DNA of 56,456 nt from Candidatus Merdiplasma excrementigallinarum (GTDB taxonomy: Bacteria; Bacillota; Clostridia; Lachnospirales; Lachnospiraceae): contig DVOS01000042.1 in NCBI GenBank assembly GCA_018713435.1, forward strand, positions 1 through 56,456. Direction: 5' to 3'. How positions within the stretch are numbered: position 1 is the first letter of the stretch; each line of letters starts with the position of its first letter. Both the position numbers and the translations under genes were made by a program. This document shows positions 49,765 to 56,456 of the stretch, in pieces. A model generated the notes under the pieces. That model was not told the origin of the DNA, did no database searches, and saw only the letters and a program-made list of their open reading frames with translations.

Positions 49765-50773
49765 AGTGCTGATTGTGGATGATGATAAACTGGCCCGGAA
49801 GGGAATTATCTCTCTGCTGAACTGGGAGAAGCACCAGATGCAGGTAGTGGGGGACGTGCAGAACGGAAGGGCTGCCCTGGACTTTGTGCGGGAACATGAG
49901 GTGAATTTGGTTTTTGTGGATATAGACATGCCGGAGATGGACGGGATTGAGTTTATGGAAAAATGCAGCCAGGAGAAACCGGATATCCGGTTTGTAGTAC
50001 TGACTTTCTATGAGGAATTTTCTTACGCCCAGTCGGTTATCCGCCTGGGTGGGCTGGAATATATTTCAAAGGCATCCCTGGAATTTACAGACGGAGATGC
50101 GCTGCTGGAACGGATAGAGAAAAAGTATGAGGAGAGAAGCAGGGGAACCCGGGGCATAAAAGATGAGACGGAAGGGGAATGGGAAAAGCTGAAGAAGGAA
50201 TGGGACAGCCTGTACTGGGTGTTTGACACCATTTTTTATGAAGAACTGAAAGAACGTACCCTGACCTATGAACCGGATGTACGGCGCATGGAGCGGCAGC
50301 TGATACGGTGCGTAGGGAAAATGGATGAACTTCTGGAGAGAAAAGATACGGATATTCCCTGGTTTGACACGGTTTTGGAAGAGCTTGAATGGATCGGGAG
50401 AATGAGGGAAGAATGGCGGAATGCAGAGTCGGACAGGGGAAATGAAGCAGTAAGTATCATGAAAGCTGTAAAAATCGGGGAGCAGGATTTCGCGGGGCGT
50501 ATCCATGTGTCGGAAGTGGCCGCCAGGGTGGGAATCAGCAGGAGTTACTTCAGCGTGCGGTTTAAAAAATACGTAGGGCTTACATTTGGAGATTTTATTC
50601 AGAATTTAAGAATCCGCAGAGCAAAAGAACTTTTGCGGCAGACTGACTTGAGCGTTTTGGATGTGGCGGAAAAAAGCGGGTACGAGGATGTTTACTATTT
50701 TAACCGGGTCTTCAGAGAAAAAGTGTGCTGCAGTCCGGGAGAATACAGGAAAAAAGAGGCAGGGAAACTATGA
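49757..50773 (+). CDS. YesN-type response regulator with AraC domain (second module)
   Basis: This ~338-residue regulator is shorter than the first YesN protein (540 residues). The receiver has VLIVDDDK, phosphoacceptor Asp in VFVDIDMPEMDG and a Lys in EYISKASLEF. The AraC-type C-terminus is ISRSYFSVRFKKYVGLTFG and DVAEKSGYEDVYYFNRVFREK. TTG at 49757 is chosen because AAGGAAGG lies 8 nt before it and the protein then starts right at the receiver; ATG at 49736 is an alternative. The stop is overlapped by the binding-protein gene (ATGA). It probably controls a sugar-use gene set, possibly including the GH13 gene. Confidence 0.85.
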   Translation: MIKVLIVDDDKLARKGIISLLNWEKHQMQVVGDVQNGRAALDFVREHEVNLVFVDIDMPEMDGIEFMEKCSQEKPDIRFVVLTFYEEFSYAQSVIRLGGLEYISKASLEFTDGDALLERIEKKYEERSRGTRGIKDETEGEWEKLKKEWDSLYWVFDTIFYEELKERTLTYEPDVRRMERQLIRCVGKMDELLERKDTDIPWFDTVLEELEWIGRMREEWRNAESDRGNEAVSIMKAVKIGEQDFAGRIHVSEVAARVGISRSYFSVRFKKYVGLTFGDFIQNLRIRRAKELLRQTDLSVLDVAEKSGYEDVYYFNRVFREKVCCSPGEYRKKEAGKL

Positions 50774-52389
50774 AGAAAGCATGGATGGCCGCCGCGCTGC
50801 TCTTTGTTTTGACGGCTGCAGGGATGGGGATCGGGCTGGCGGCGCAGAAAAATGGTCAAAAGGACGAAAAAGAGTGGAGGGAGATTCACCTGGGGATGTT
50901 CCTGGAGAATCCTGTCAGTTTTTCGGAAGGAGAAACCATGGAAGACAACCGGTTCCTGGACTGGATCCGTCGGGATCTGGGCATCCGGGTGACGTATGAC
51001 TGGATTTATTCCAAAGATGAATTTCAGCGCAATATTGATTTGTATATCGCCTGCGATATGCTTCCGGACGCCCTTCTGGTGGAAGAAAAGCAGTATCGTC
51101 AGATGCTGGAATATGATCTGCTGCAGCCGGTGACGGAAGTTTACCGGGATATGGCCTCGGATCAGCTGAAAGCCTATGTGGACAGTATGGGAGAACAAGG
51201 GATGGAAGCAGTAACGGAAGAAGGGGAAATGATGGCGATTCCCTTCCCCAGCCTTACCGCCAGCGGTATCAATCTTATGTGGATCCGACAGGACTGGCTG
51301 GATGAGCTGGGACTGGAAGCACCGTCTACAGTGGAGCAGATCGGAGCGGTAGCCCGGGCGTTTGTAGAGAACAACATGGGCGGAGAGGATACCATCGGAA
51401 TTCTGGGCCCGGGGCTGGATGGGAACATGACGGGTGTCGGGAAATGCAGCATGGGATTTCAGCCTATTTTTAACGCTTTTGGGGCATATCCTCAATATTG
51501 GCTTTTGGACGAGGCAGGCAGGCCCTGCTATGGATCGGTGCAGAAGCAGGCGGGAGAGGCGCTTTCTGTTTTGACAGACTGGTATGAGGAAGGAATTCTG
51601 GATCCTCAGTTTTTTTCCAGGGAAGATACGCAGGAGGTGCTGAATCAGGGAAAAGTGGGGATTTTCTTTGGACCCTGGTGGTCTGCGGAAAAGCTGGAAC
51701 AGGATATAGCCCAAAACGGGAGCGAGTGGAAAGCGTACGCTTCGCCGAGGAATGGGGAGGGAGAGTATGTCTGTACCATGCCGGCCCCGGTGAACCAATA
51801 TCTGGTTATCCATAAAAGCTGCAGGGACCCGGAGGCCGTAGTGGAAATTCTGAATTACGGCATCGCCCATCAGGAACAGTGGATGCTGGATGGGCAAATG
51901 GAAGGGATTGAGATGAAGGCTTATCCTCTGGGCTGGGAATGCGATTTTGCGGATGAACTGGAATATACCTACCGGGTACTGCAAGAAGCAATGGAAGGCC
52001 AGGAAACGCAGGTGGATTTTACCGGGCACAAGGTTCTGAAACGGGATCTGGAGGCTCTGCATACGCTGAACAGACCTCCGCTGGATGAATTTGGTTTGGA
52101 GGACTGGACCCCGGAAAAGGACGGAGGTTTTATCAGGCTGTACGGGATCATCAACGGCGTGGGAGCGATAGCCAAGGAGGAATACTTGCCGGTATACAGT
52201 GCGTTTACCGGTGAGACAAAAACCATGAAACATAAATGGAGAGAACTGGAACGGCTGGAGAGAGAAACATACGCAAAAATTATCATGGGACAGGAGCCGG
52301 ACCGGGCCTTCGATACGTTTGTCCGAAGCTGGATGGAAAAAGGAGGAGATGAAATTACCAAAGAGGTGGAGGGGGCGCTGAAAAAATAA
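50770..52389 (+). CDS. Extracellular solute-binding protein without lipobox, coupled to the YesMN genes
   Basis: This ~539-residue protein resembles LplA-type extracellular binding proteins (family 1): WIRRDLGIRVTYDWIYSKDEF, ALLVEEKQYRQML, GINLMWIRQDWLDELGLEAPST, VGIFFGPWWSAEKL and PAPVNQYLVIHKSC. The N-terminal hydrophobic stretch (WMAAALLFVLTAAGMGIGLAA) has no Cys, so it is probably a membrane anchor, not a lipoprotein. No permease or ATPase gene follows, and translation is coupled to the regulator gene. It may therefore present its ligand to the kinase rather than feed a transporter. Ligand is probably an oligosaccharide. Confidence 0.85.
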   Translation: MKKAWMAAALLFVLTAAGMGIGLAAQKNGQKDEKEWREIHLGMFLENPVSFSEGETMEDNRFLDWIRRDLGIRVTYDWIYSKDEFQRNIDLYIACDMLPDALLVEEKQYRQMLEYDLLQPVTEVYRDMASDQLKAYVDSMGEQGMEAVTEEGEMMAIPFPSLTASGINLMWIRQDWLDELGLEAPSTVEQIGAVARAFVENNMGGEDTIGILGPGLDGNMTGVGKCSMGFQPIFNAFGAYPQYWLLDEAGRPCYGSVQKQAGEALSVLTDWYEEGILDPQFFSREDTQEVLNQGKVGIFFGPWWSAEKLEQDIAQNGSEWKAYASPRNGEGEYVCTMPAPVNQYLVIHKSCRDPEAVVEILNYGIAHQEQWMLDGQMEGIEMKAYPLGWECDFADELEYTYRVLQEAMEGQETQVDFTGHKVLKRDLEALHTLNRPPLDEFGLEDWTPEKDGGFIRLYGIINGVGAIAKEEYLPVYSAFTGETKTMKHKWRELERLERETYAKIIMGQEPDRAFDTFVRSWMEKGGDEITKEVEGALKK

Positions 52390-52393
52390 AATC

Positions 52394-52435
52394 AAAGCAG
52401 CAGTGGAAGGGCCTTGGGTCCTTCCGCTTTTTTTT
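52394..52435 (+). terminator. Terminator of the second sensor operon
   Basis: GTGGAAGG (52403-52410) pairs with CCTTCCGC (52420-52427), extended by AAAGC, and is followed by eight T residues. Confidence 0.85.
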
Positions 52436-52597
52436 AATAAAAAGTCGAAAAATTTTCTTTCTCATCATTCATAAAACACTAAATTTCGCAGGACAAAGCT
52501 AATAAGATGTACGGTAGAAGTTTCGATGCGGCTTTCCCGGGTGTCCGCAAAACAGGATGGGCGCCTGGCTGCTGTGGGAAATGAAGGAGAGTGCAGT

Positions 52598-53842
52598 ATG
52601 AATCATGAGACGGTATTGCCAAAGAATGTTCGGCAGATAGGGGAGATACAGCAGGATAAAAAAGTCTATCTGGAAGATTATGTGATAACTTTTATCAGAA
52701 GAATGGAAAAAGAGACGCAAGAAAAGTGCTGTCTGGGGATACTGGTGGGGAGCGTGGAGCAGGAAGAAGAGGGAAGCCTGGTTTTTGTCAGGGGAGCGCT
52801 GCTGCTGGAGGAAGGAGAAGGGGCGGATAAAACCTGGAAGCTGACAGAGGAGGAAAAGGAGAAGAATTTCCCGGATACCCGGGTGGTGGGCTGTTTTATG
52901 ACCGGAGAGCCGGATGATGCCGGCGCAGAGGAAATGATAAGCCTCCTTCCGGAGCAGCCCCTTTTGATTTTCCACTTGCAGGAGGGGGAGGAGACCGTTT
53001 ACTGGTTTGAGGAAAAGCAGTATCAGAAGCTGAAGGGATATTTTATTTTTTACGAGAGAAATCCCCAGATGCAGAAGTACATGGCGGACCACTGCAGCCC
53101 CCGGAAGGTGGAAAAAGAGGACGGGAAAGAGGACGGCGCCATCGCCAGCTTCCGAAAGAAGGTGGCACAGAAAGACAGAATCGGGAAAGCGGGCGGGACG
53201 CGCTACCTGGCCAGCTCTTTTTTGGTGCTGACAATTTTTGTGCTGGGAATGACCATCCTGAACAATTATGATAAAATGAAACAGATTGAAGAGGCTATGT
53301 CCCGGATGACGGTGGAGATGAGTGAGCCGTCCCAGGCGGTGCCGGCGGAAACGGACGGGGCGGAGCCTGTTTCGGCTCAGACCGTATCGGCATCAGCTGA
53401 AAGCCCGGAAGAAACAGAAGCAAACATAGAAGTGGGGGGACAGGAAGAAGCGACGGAAGCGGCGGCGGAAGCGGCGGCCCGGGAAGAATGGGAGACGGAA
53501 TGGGAGGAGACGCAGGAGACAGAGGGGGAGACAGACAGCGAGGTTTCGGCTGAAGCGGACCTGACGGACGCGTCCTCGTCCCATATTCTCCAGGAAAGAA
53601 ATTATTCTCTGGAAGATCCGGGGCAGGTTTTGGATCCGGAAACTTTGGGAAAAACAGATGAGATTCTGGAGGCGGCCAGCCGGCAGAGTCAGCCGGTCTA
53701 TACAATACGCTACGGCGATACGCTGGCGGACATCAGCGCCAGGTATTACGGAAGCCTGGATAAAGTGGAGGAAATATGTGAATTAAACGGCATTGCGGAC
53801 GCGGATTTAATTGTACCTGGAGAAAAAATAGTTCTTCCTTGA
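52598..53842 (+). CDS. LysM-domain membrane protein with an MPN-like N-terminal region
   Basis: This ~414-residue protein has a cytoplasmic N-terminal domain of ~180 residues, which recalls MPN/JAB folds in layout (LGILVGSVEQ, FVRGALLLE, VVGCFMTGEPDDAG where catalytic members have H-S-H-P-G) but lacks their metal-binding residues. One membrane helix follows (YLASSFLVLTIFVLGMTIL). Outside it has an acidic Glu/Ala-rich linker, then a C-terminal LysM domain (YTIRYGDTLADISARYYGS ... DLIVPGEKIVLP) that binds peptidoglycan. ATG at 52598 is chosen for AAGGAGA ~8 nt before. Function unknown; a wall-linked envelope protein is likely. The MPN comparison is weak. Confidence 0.8.
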   Translation: MNHETVLPKNVRQIGEIQQDKKVYLEDYVITFIRRMEKETQEKCCLGILVGSVEQEEEGSLVFVRGALLLEEGEGADKTWKLTEEEKEKNFPDTRVVGCFMTGEPDDAGAEEMISLLPEQPLLIFHLQEGEETVYWFEEKQYQKLKGYFIFYERNPQMQKYMADHCSPRKVEKEDGKEDGAIASFRKKVAQKDRIGKAGGTRYLASSFLVLTIFVLGMTILNNYDKMKQIEEAMSRMTVEMSEPSQAVPAETDGAEPVSAQTVSASAESPEETEANIEVGGQEEATEAAAEAAAREEWETEWEETQETEGETDSEVSAEADLTDASSSHILQERNYSLEDPGQVLDPETLGKTDEILEAASRQSQPVYTIRYGDTLADISARYYGSLDKVEEICELNGIADADLIVPGEKIVLP

Positions 53843-53851
53843 AGAAAAGTG

Positions 53852-53860
53852 TGCTATACT
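53852..53860 (+). promoter_or_regulatory. Extended -10 upstream of the DUF5711-like gene
   Basis: TGCTATACT is an extended -10 (TATACT at 53855-53860); no convincing -35 is seen. The gene may also be read from the LysM transcript. Confidence 0.4.
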
Positions 53861-53899
53861 TAGGGGCAAACGCAGAAAATACAGAAGGAATAATTGGTA

Positions 53900-55189
53900 A
53901 TGAATAAAGAAAAGTGGAAAGAAAGAATGGCGGTTTTAAAGGAAAAACTGGCATTTTTGAAACCCTGGGACATGGATGAGGACCCGGAAGATGACCTGGA
54001 AATACAGGAACTTCATACACAGCCGGATTCTGCCGGGCGCCCTGATGAGGGGAAAACGGATACGGGACGGTGGTTCCGGTCCAAAAAGATCTATCTGCGG
54101 GGCGGTTTGGCAGTGCTGGCGGTACTGGTGGTAGGCGGCTTCTATTTCTATAACCGCAGTCATACGTTTACGGAATACGTAGTAACCTCCACTGACGAGT
54201 GCCTGGACATTGACGGTACGGAGTATGTGATGCTGGGCAAATCGGTGATGAAATACAGCCCGGACGGCGTATTCTGCGTGAACACCCATAATGAGGCCAA
54301 CTGGAGCATTGCCTACAGTATGCAGACCCCGGTTGCCAGCGTCTGCGAAAAAACAATGGCTATAGTGGAACAGCAGGGCAATCAGGTGTACGTGCTGAAT
54401 GAAGAGGGCCTTCTGGGAAATTTTGAAACGGATTGGCCTATTTTGAAAGCCCGGGTATCGGCTCAGGGCGTGGTGGCGCTGGTGCTTGACGAGGAGGACG
54501 CTACCGTGATAGAACTGCGAAGCAGCACGGGGGAGGCCATTGCGGCGGTGAAAACCACTGTAGCGGATTATGGTTATCCGCTGGATATCGCCATTACGTC
54601 CAATGCATCCAGGATGGCAGTTTCTTTTCTGGGCGTATCCGGAGGAAGCCTGAACAGCAAAATCGCGTTCTTTGATTTTTCCTCCGCCTCTGTCTCAGAC
54701 GACAGCCATCTGGCAGGAACGCTGGATTATCCCGGAAGAGTATTTCCGCAGATTTATTATGCCGACTCCTCCACGGCGGTAGCTCTGGGGGATACGGGGT
54801 TTGTAGTGCTCCGGGACGGGAGCGCGCCCCAGGAGAGGGCTTCGGTGGAGTTTGAGGATGAGATTATCAGTACATTCTGGGACGAAGATTATGTAGGATT
54901 TGTTTTTCCCAATGATGCGTCTGACAGCAAATACAGAATGGAGCTTTATACATATCAGGGACGGCGCAGGCTGCAGGAAGAATTTGACACGGACTTTGAG
55001 CAGGTGAAAATGGAGCGGGGAGAGATTCTGCTGTACGATGCGAAAAACTGTACAGTGTATACCGCGTGGGGAACAAAACGGTTTTCATCCGATTATGAGA
55101 AACAGGTTAACTATTTTACAAAACTGCCGGGATTCCGTTCGTACCTGATCATTTCAAATGACAGCATGGATCATATCCGGATTAGTTAG
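53900..55189 (+). CDS. DUF5711-like single-pass membrane protein, possibly a beta-propeller
   Basis: A ~429-residue protein: a charged cytoplasmic start (MNKEKWKERMAVLKEKLAFL and an acidic stretch), one membrane helix (LAVLAVLVVGGFYFYN), and an extracytoplasmic ~330-residue domain of repeated beta strands (GKSVMKYSPDGVFCVN, NQVYVLNEEGLLGNF, and so on) as in beta-propellers. I recognise it as the DUF5711 kind, of unknown function. ATG at 53900 follows AAGGAA at 9 nt. It lies between LysM and CvpA genes, suggesting an envelope role. Confidence 0.8.
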   Translation: MNKEKWKERMAVLKEKLAFLKPWDMDEDPEDDLEIQELHTQPDSAGRPDEGKTDTGRWFRSKKIYLRGGLAVLAVLVVGGFYFYNRSHTFTEYVVTSTDECLDIDGTEYVMLGKSVMKYSPDGVFCVNTHNEANWSIAYSMQTPVASVCEKTMAIVEQQGNQVYVLNEEGLLGNFETDWPILKARVSAQGVVALVLDEEDATVIELRSSTGEAIAAVKTTVADYGYPLDIAITSNASRMAVSFLGVSGGSLNSKIAFFDFSSASVSDDSHLAGTLDYPGRVFPQIYYADSSTAVALGDTGFVVLRDGSAPQERASVEFEDEIISTFWDEDYVGFVFPNDASDSKYRMELYTYQGRRRLQEEFDTDFEQVKMERGEILLYDAKNCTVYTAWGTKRFSSDYEKQVNYFTKLPGFRSYLIISNDSMDHIRIS

Positions 55190-55200
55190 GAGAAAAACAG

Positions 55201-56088
55201 ATGAATATATTGACGATTGTGATACTGGCGATTTTTCTGCTGTTTGCATGGAGCGGTTTTCAAAAAGGTCTGATCCGAAAGCTGGCGGGGATTGTTTCTC
55301 TGGCATTGTCGGTGATCCTGGTTTCGGTGGCGCTTCCTTATATTACAGATTTTTTGAAATCGGAGACGCCGGTATATGAACTTCTTGTGGACCGCTGTGA
55401 AGAGGTGGTGGGAGACCAGGCGATTTCTTCCCTGCTGGGCGGTGAGAGCAAGGATGGGGGGATTGACCGGGACCAGATTAAGAGTCTGATGGATCAGTAC
55501 GGAATGGACAGTTCGGTCGTGGACGCCATGAGCGATGAACAGCTGGAAGAACTGGCCGGCCAGTACTTTCAGGAATATCTGAACCAGAGCGGGGAACAGG
55601 AGAGCGGCGCTGTCTCTTCCCTGTCAAAGATCGAGCAGACAAAACTGATTCAGAACCTGCCGATTCCCTCATTCCTGAAGGAAATGATGATCAATTACAA
55701 TAACAGCGAAGGATACGAAAGACTGCAGGTCAGCGATTTTGGCAGCTATGTGGTACACTTTTTTGCCAATATCATACTGAATATTCTGGCGTTCGTAGTG
55801 ACGCTTCTGGTTGTGCAGCTGGTTCTCTGGACCGGGCTGACGGCGCTGGATCTGTTTTCCAGACTGCCTCTTTTAAATTTCCTCAACAGGATCGGCGGAC
55901 TTGCCATAGGAGCCGTGCAGGGACTTTTGGTGGTATGGGTGATTTTTCTTATCATATCCGCCCTGTCAGCCACCGATACGGGCATGATGCTGATGGAGAT
56001 GATCGATCAGAGTACGATCCTCCGGCCCATGTATGACGGCAACCTGTTTATGAAGATCGCCGTACAGGCCCTCTCCGGAATTATGTAA
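55201..56088 (+). CDS. CvpA-family membrane protein
   Basis: A 295-residue protein with an N-terminal CvpA region (LFAWSGFQKGLIRKLAGIVSLALSVILV), a ~90-residue acidic soluble insert (GESKDGGIDRDQIKSLMDQY), and further helices with LLNFLNRIGGLAIGAVQGLLVVWVIF, the family end motif. Members of CvpA affect colicin V production in E. coli and envelope homeostasis elsewhere; the exact role is unknown. AGGAG before ATG. It ends the LysM-DUF5711-CvpA run. Confidence 0.88.
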   Translation: MNILTIVILAIFLLFAWSGFQKGLIRKLAGIVSLALSVILVSVALPYITDFLKSETPVYELLVDRCEEVVGDQAISSLLGGESKDGGIDRDQIKSLMDQYGMDSSVVDAMSDEQLEELAGQYFQEYLNQSGEQESGAVSSLSKIEQTKLIQNLPIPSFLKEMMINYNNSEGYERLQVSDFGSYVVHFFANIILNILAFVVTLLVVQLVLWTGLTALDLFSRLPLLNFLNRIGGLAIGAVQGLLVVWVIFLIISALSATDTGMMLMEMIDQSTILRPMYDGNLFMKIAVQALSGIM

Positions 56089-56149
56089 AGGGATCTGTGG
56101 GCAGAGGAACTGCACTGTGAGAAAAAAGTAAATTTTTTCCTGAAAAAGC

Positions 56150-56178
56150 TTGACATATAAAAGATGAAGTGCTAATAT
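56150..56178 (+). promoter_or_regulatory. Upstream promoter near the window end (P1)
   Basis: TTGACA (56150-56155), 17 nt, TAATAT (56173-56178), with a TGC extension. The hairpin at 56180-56220 starts almost at once after it. Confidence 0.65.
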
Positions 56179-56179
56179 A

Positions 56180-56220
56180 AAAGTCCACCGTTGAGAGAGA
56201 CGTGCTGCGGTGGGCTTTTT
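56180..56220 (+). terminator. Terminator-like hairpin between two promoters
   Basis: AAAGTCCACCG pairs with CGGTGGGCTTT (one T-G pair), followed by a T-run. It would stop read-through from cvpA, and may truncate transcripts from P1. Confidence 0.75.
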
Positions 56221-56275
56221 CTTTGGCCTTTGTAAAAGAAAGGTAAAAGAAAATGAAAAAAAGATAAAAAACCTG

Positions 56276-56304
56276 TTGACAAAAACCTGGAAGCGTGATA
56301 GTAT
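56276..56304 (+). promoter_or_regulatory. Strong promoter, probably of an rRNA operon (P2)
   Basis: TTGACA (56276-56281), 17 nt, TAGTAT (56299-56304). The region between the two promoters (56222-56275) is very A-rich, consistent with an UP element. Confidence 0.7.
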
Positions 56305-56456
56305 ATCAGAGTTGCGCCGAACGGTAGCAACAGGGAAGCACCTTGATAACTGAACAGTGAAACAACCTTGAAAGTTCTGAAAAGTTTTATTTTAAGGAAC
56401 TGTAACCTTTAAAACAGTAAAAGGGTAAGAGATAGCCAAGTGGTTATTTTGAACCA
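56305..56456 (+). other. Probable rRNA operon leader (16S gene just beyond the window)
   Basis: The stretch has no open frame. It carries CACCTTGATAACTGAACAGTG and later AACCTTGAAAG, phrases typical of the leader and spacer regions of clostridial rRNA operons. The mature 16S start is not reached. The call rests on pattern memory and the strong promoter. Confidence 0.5.

Noticed and set aside
1-56456. Insertion sequences, prophage or CRISPR arrays
   Set aside because: No transposase with intact motifs, no phage genes and no regularly spaced direct repeats were found.

Overview
The window looks like a chromosomal segment of an anaerobic, spore-forming Firmicute, most likely a Lachnospiraceae-type gut Clostridium. 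The evidence is fairly GC-rich protein genes with AGGAGG ribosome binding sites, mgl/rbs-type sugar ABC transporters next to YesM/YesN two-component systems, a single-chain PurL, the dnaX-ybaB-recR block, the spore protein YyaC, and a LexA box of the Gram-positive type. Genus cannot be fixed from sequence alone. I see no insertion sequence, prophage, CRISPR array or origin.

Layout. 1-3527: end of a sugar-binding protein, then mglA and mglC (galactose-type ABC transporter). 3728-9213: a YesN regulator, YesM kinase and two sugar-binding proteins, probably the sensor for that sugar. 9228-14451: coaBC, a small unknown gene, a MoxR ATPase/VWA pair and an Mrp ATPase. 14453-14635: a large imperfect hairpin element. 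14639-18086: an L,D-transpeptidase facing a LexA-controlled radical SAM/DUF4130 DNA-repair pair. 18345-27377: an HPr-like protein, an XPD/DinG helicase with a nuclease-like N-terminus, purL, and a membrane-anchored CapA protein. 27712-36257: a pentose-type operon (ROK regulator, binding protein, ATPase, permease, split transketolase, ribulokinase-like kinase). 36581-39142: a catalytically dead RAYT-like protein, a lipoprotein, tRNA-Val and tRNA-Met, and a PadR/DUF1700 pair. 39170-45752: an FAH-family enzyme (reverse strand), lrgAB, pfkA, dnaX-ybaB-recR, and yyaC (reverse strand). 45903-52389: a secreted GH13 enzyme (reverse strand), then a second kinase/regulator/binding-protein triad. 52598-56088: LysM, DUF5711 and CvpA proteins. 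56089-56456: strong promoters and what looks like an rRNA leader, so a 16S gene probably begins just past the end.

The genes cluster around three themes: sugar sensing and uptake (two YesMN modules, two ABC transporters, pentose and hexose enzymes), DNA maintenance (SOS-controlled radical SAM pair, helicase, RecR, DnaX), and the cell envelope (L,D-transpeptidase, CapA, LysM, LrgAB). The points most worth following are: both YesMN modules carry a translationally coupled sugar-binding protein without a lipobox; the radical SAM/DUF4130 pair has a LexA box in its promoter; a RAYT-like protein lacking its HUH motif lies beside REP-like terminator hairpins; a ~183-bp hairpin element lies between convergent genes; and MglC carries a long N-terminal cytoplasmic extension.
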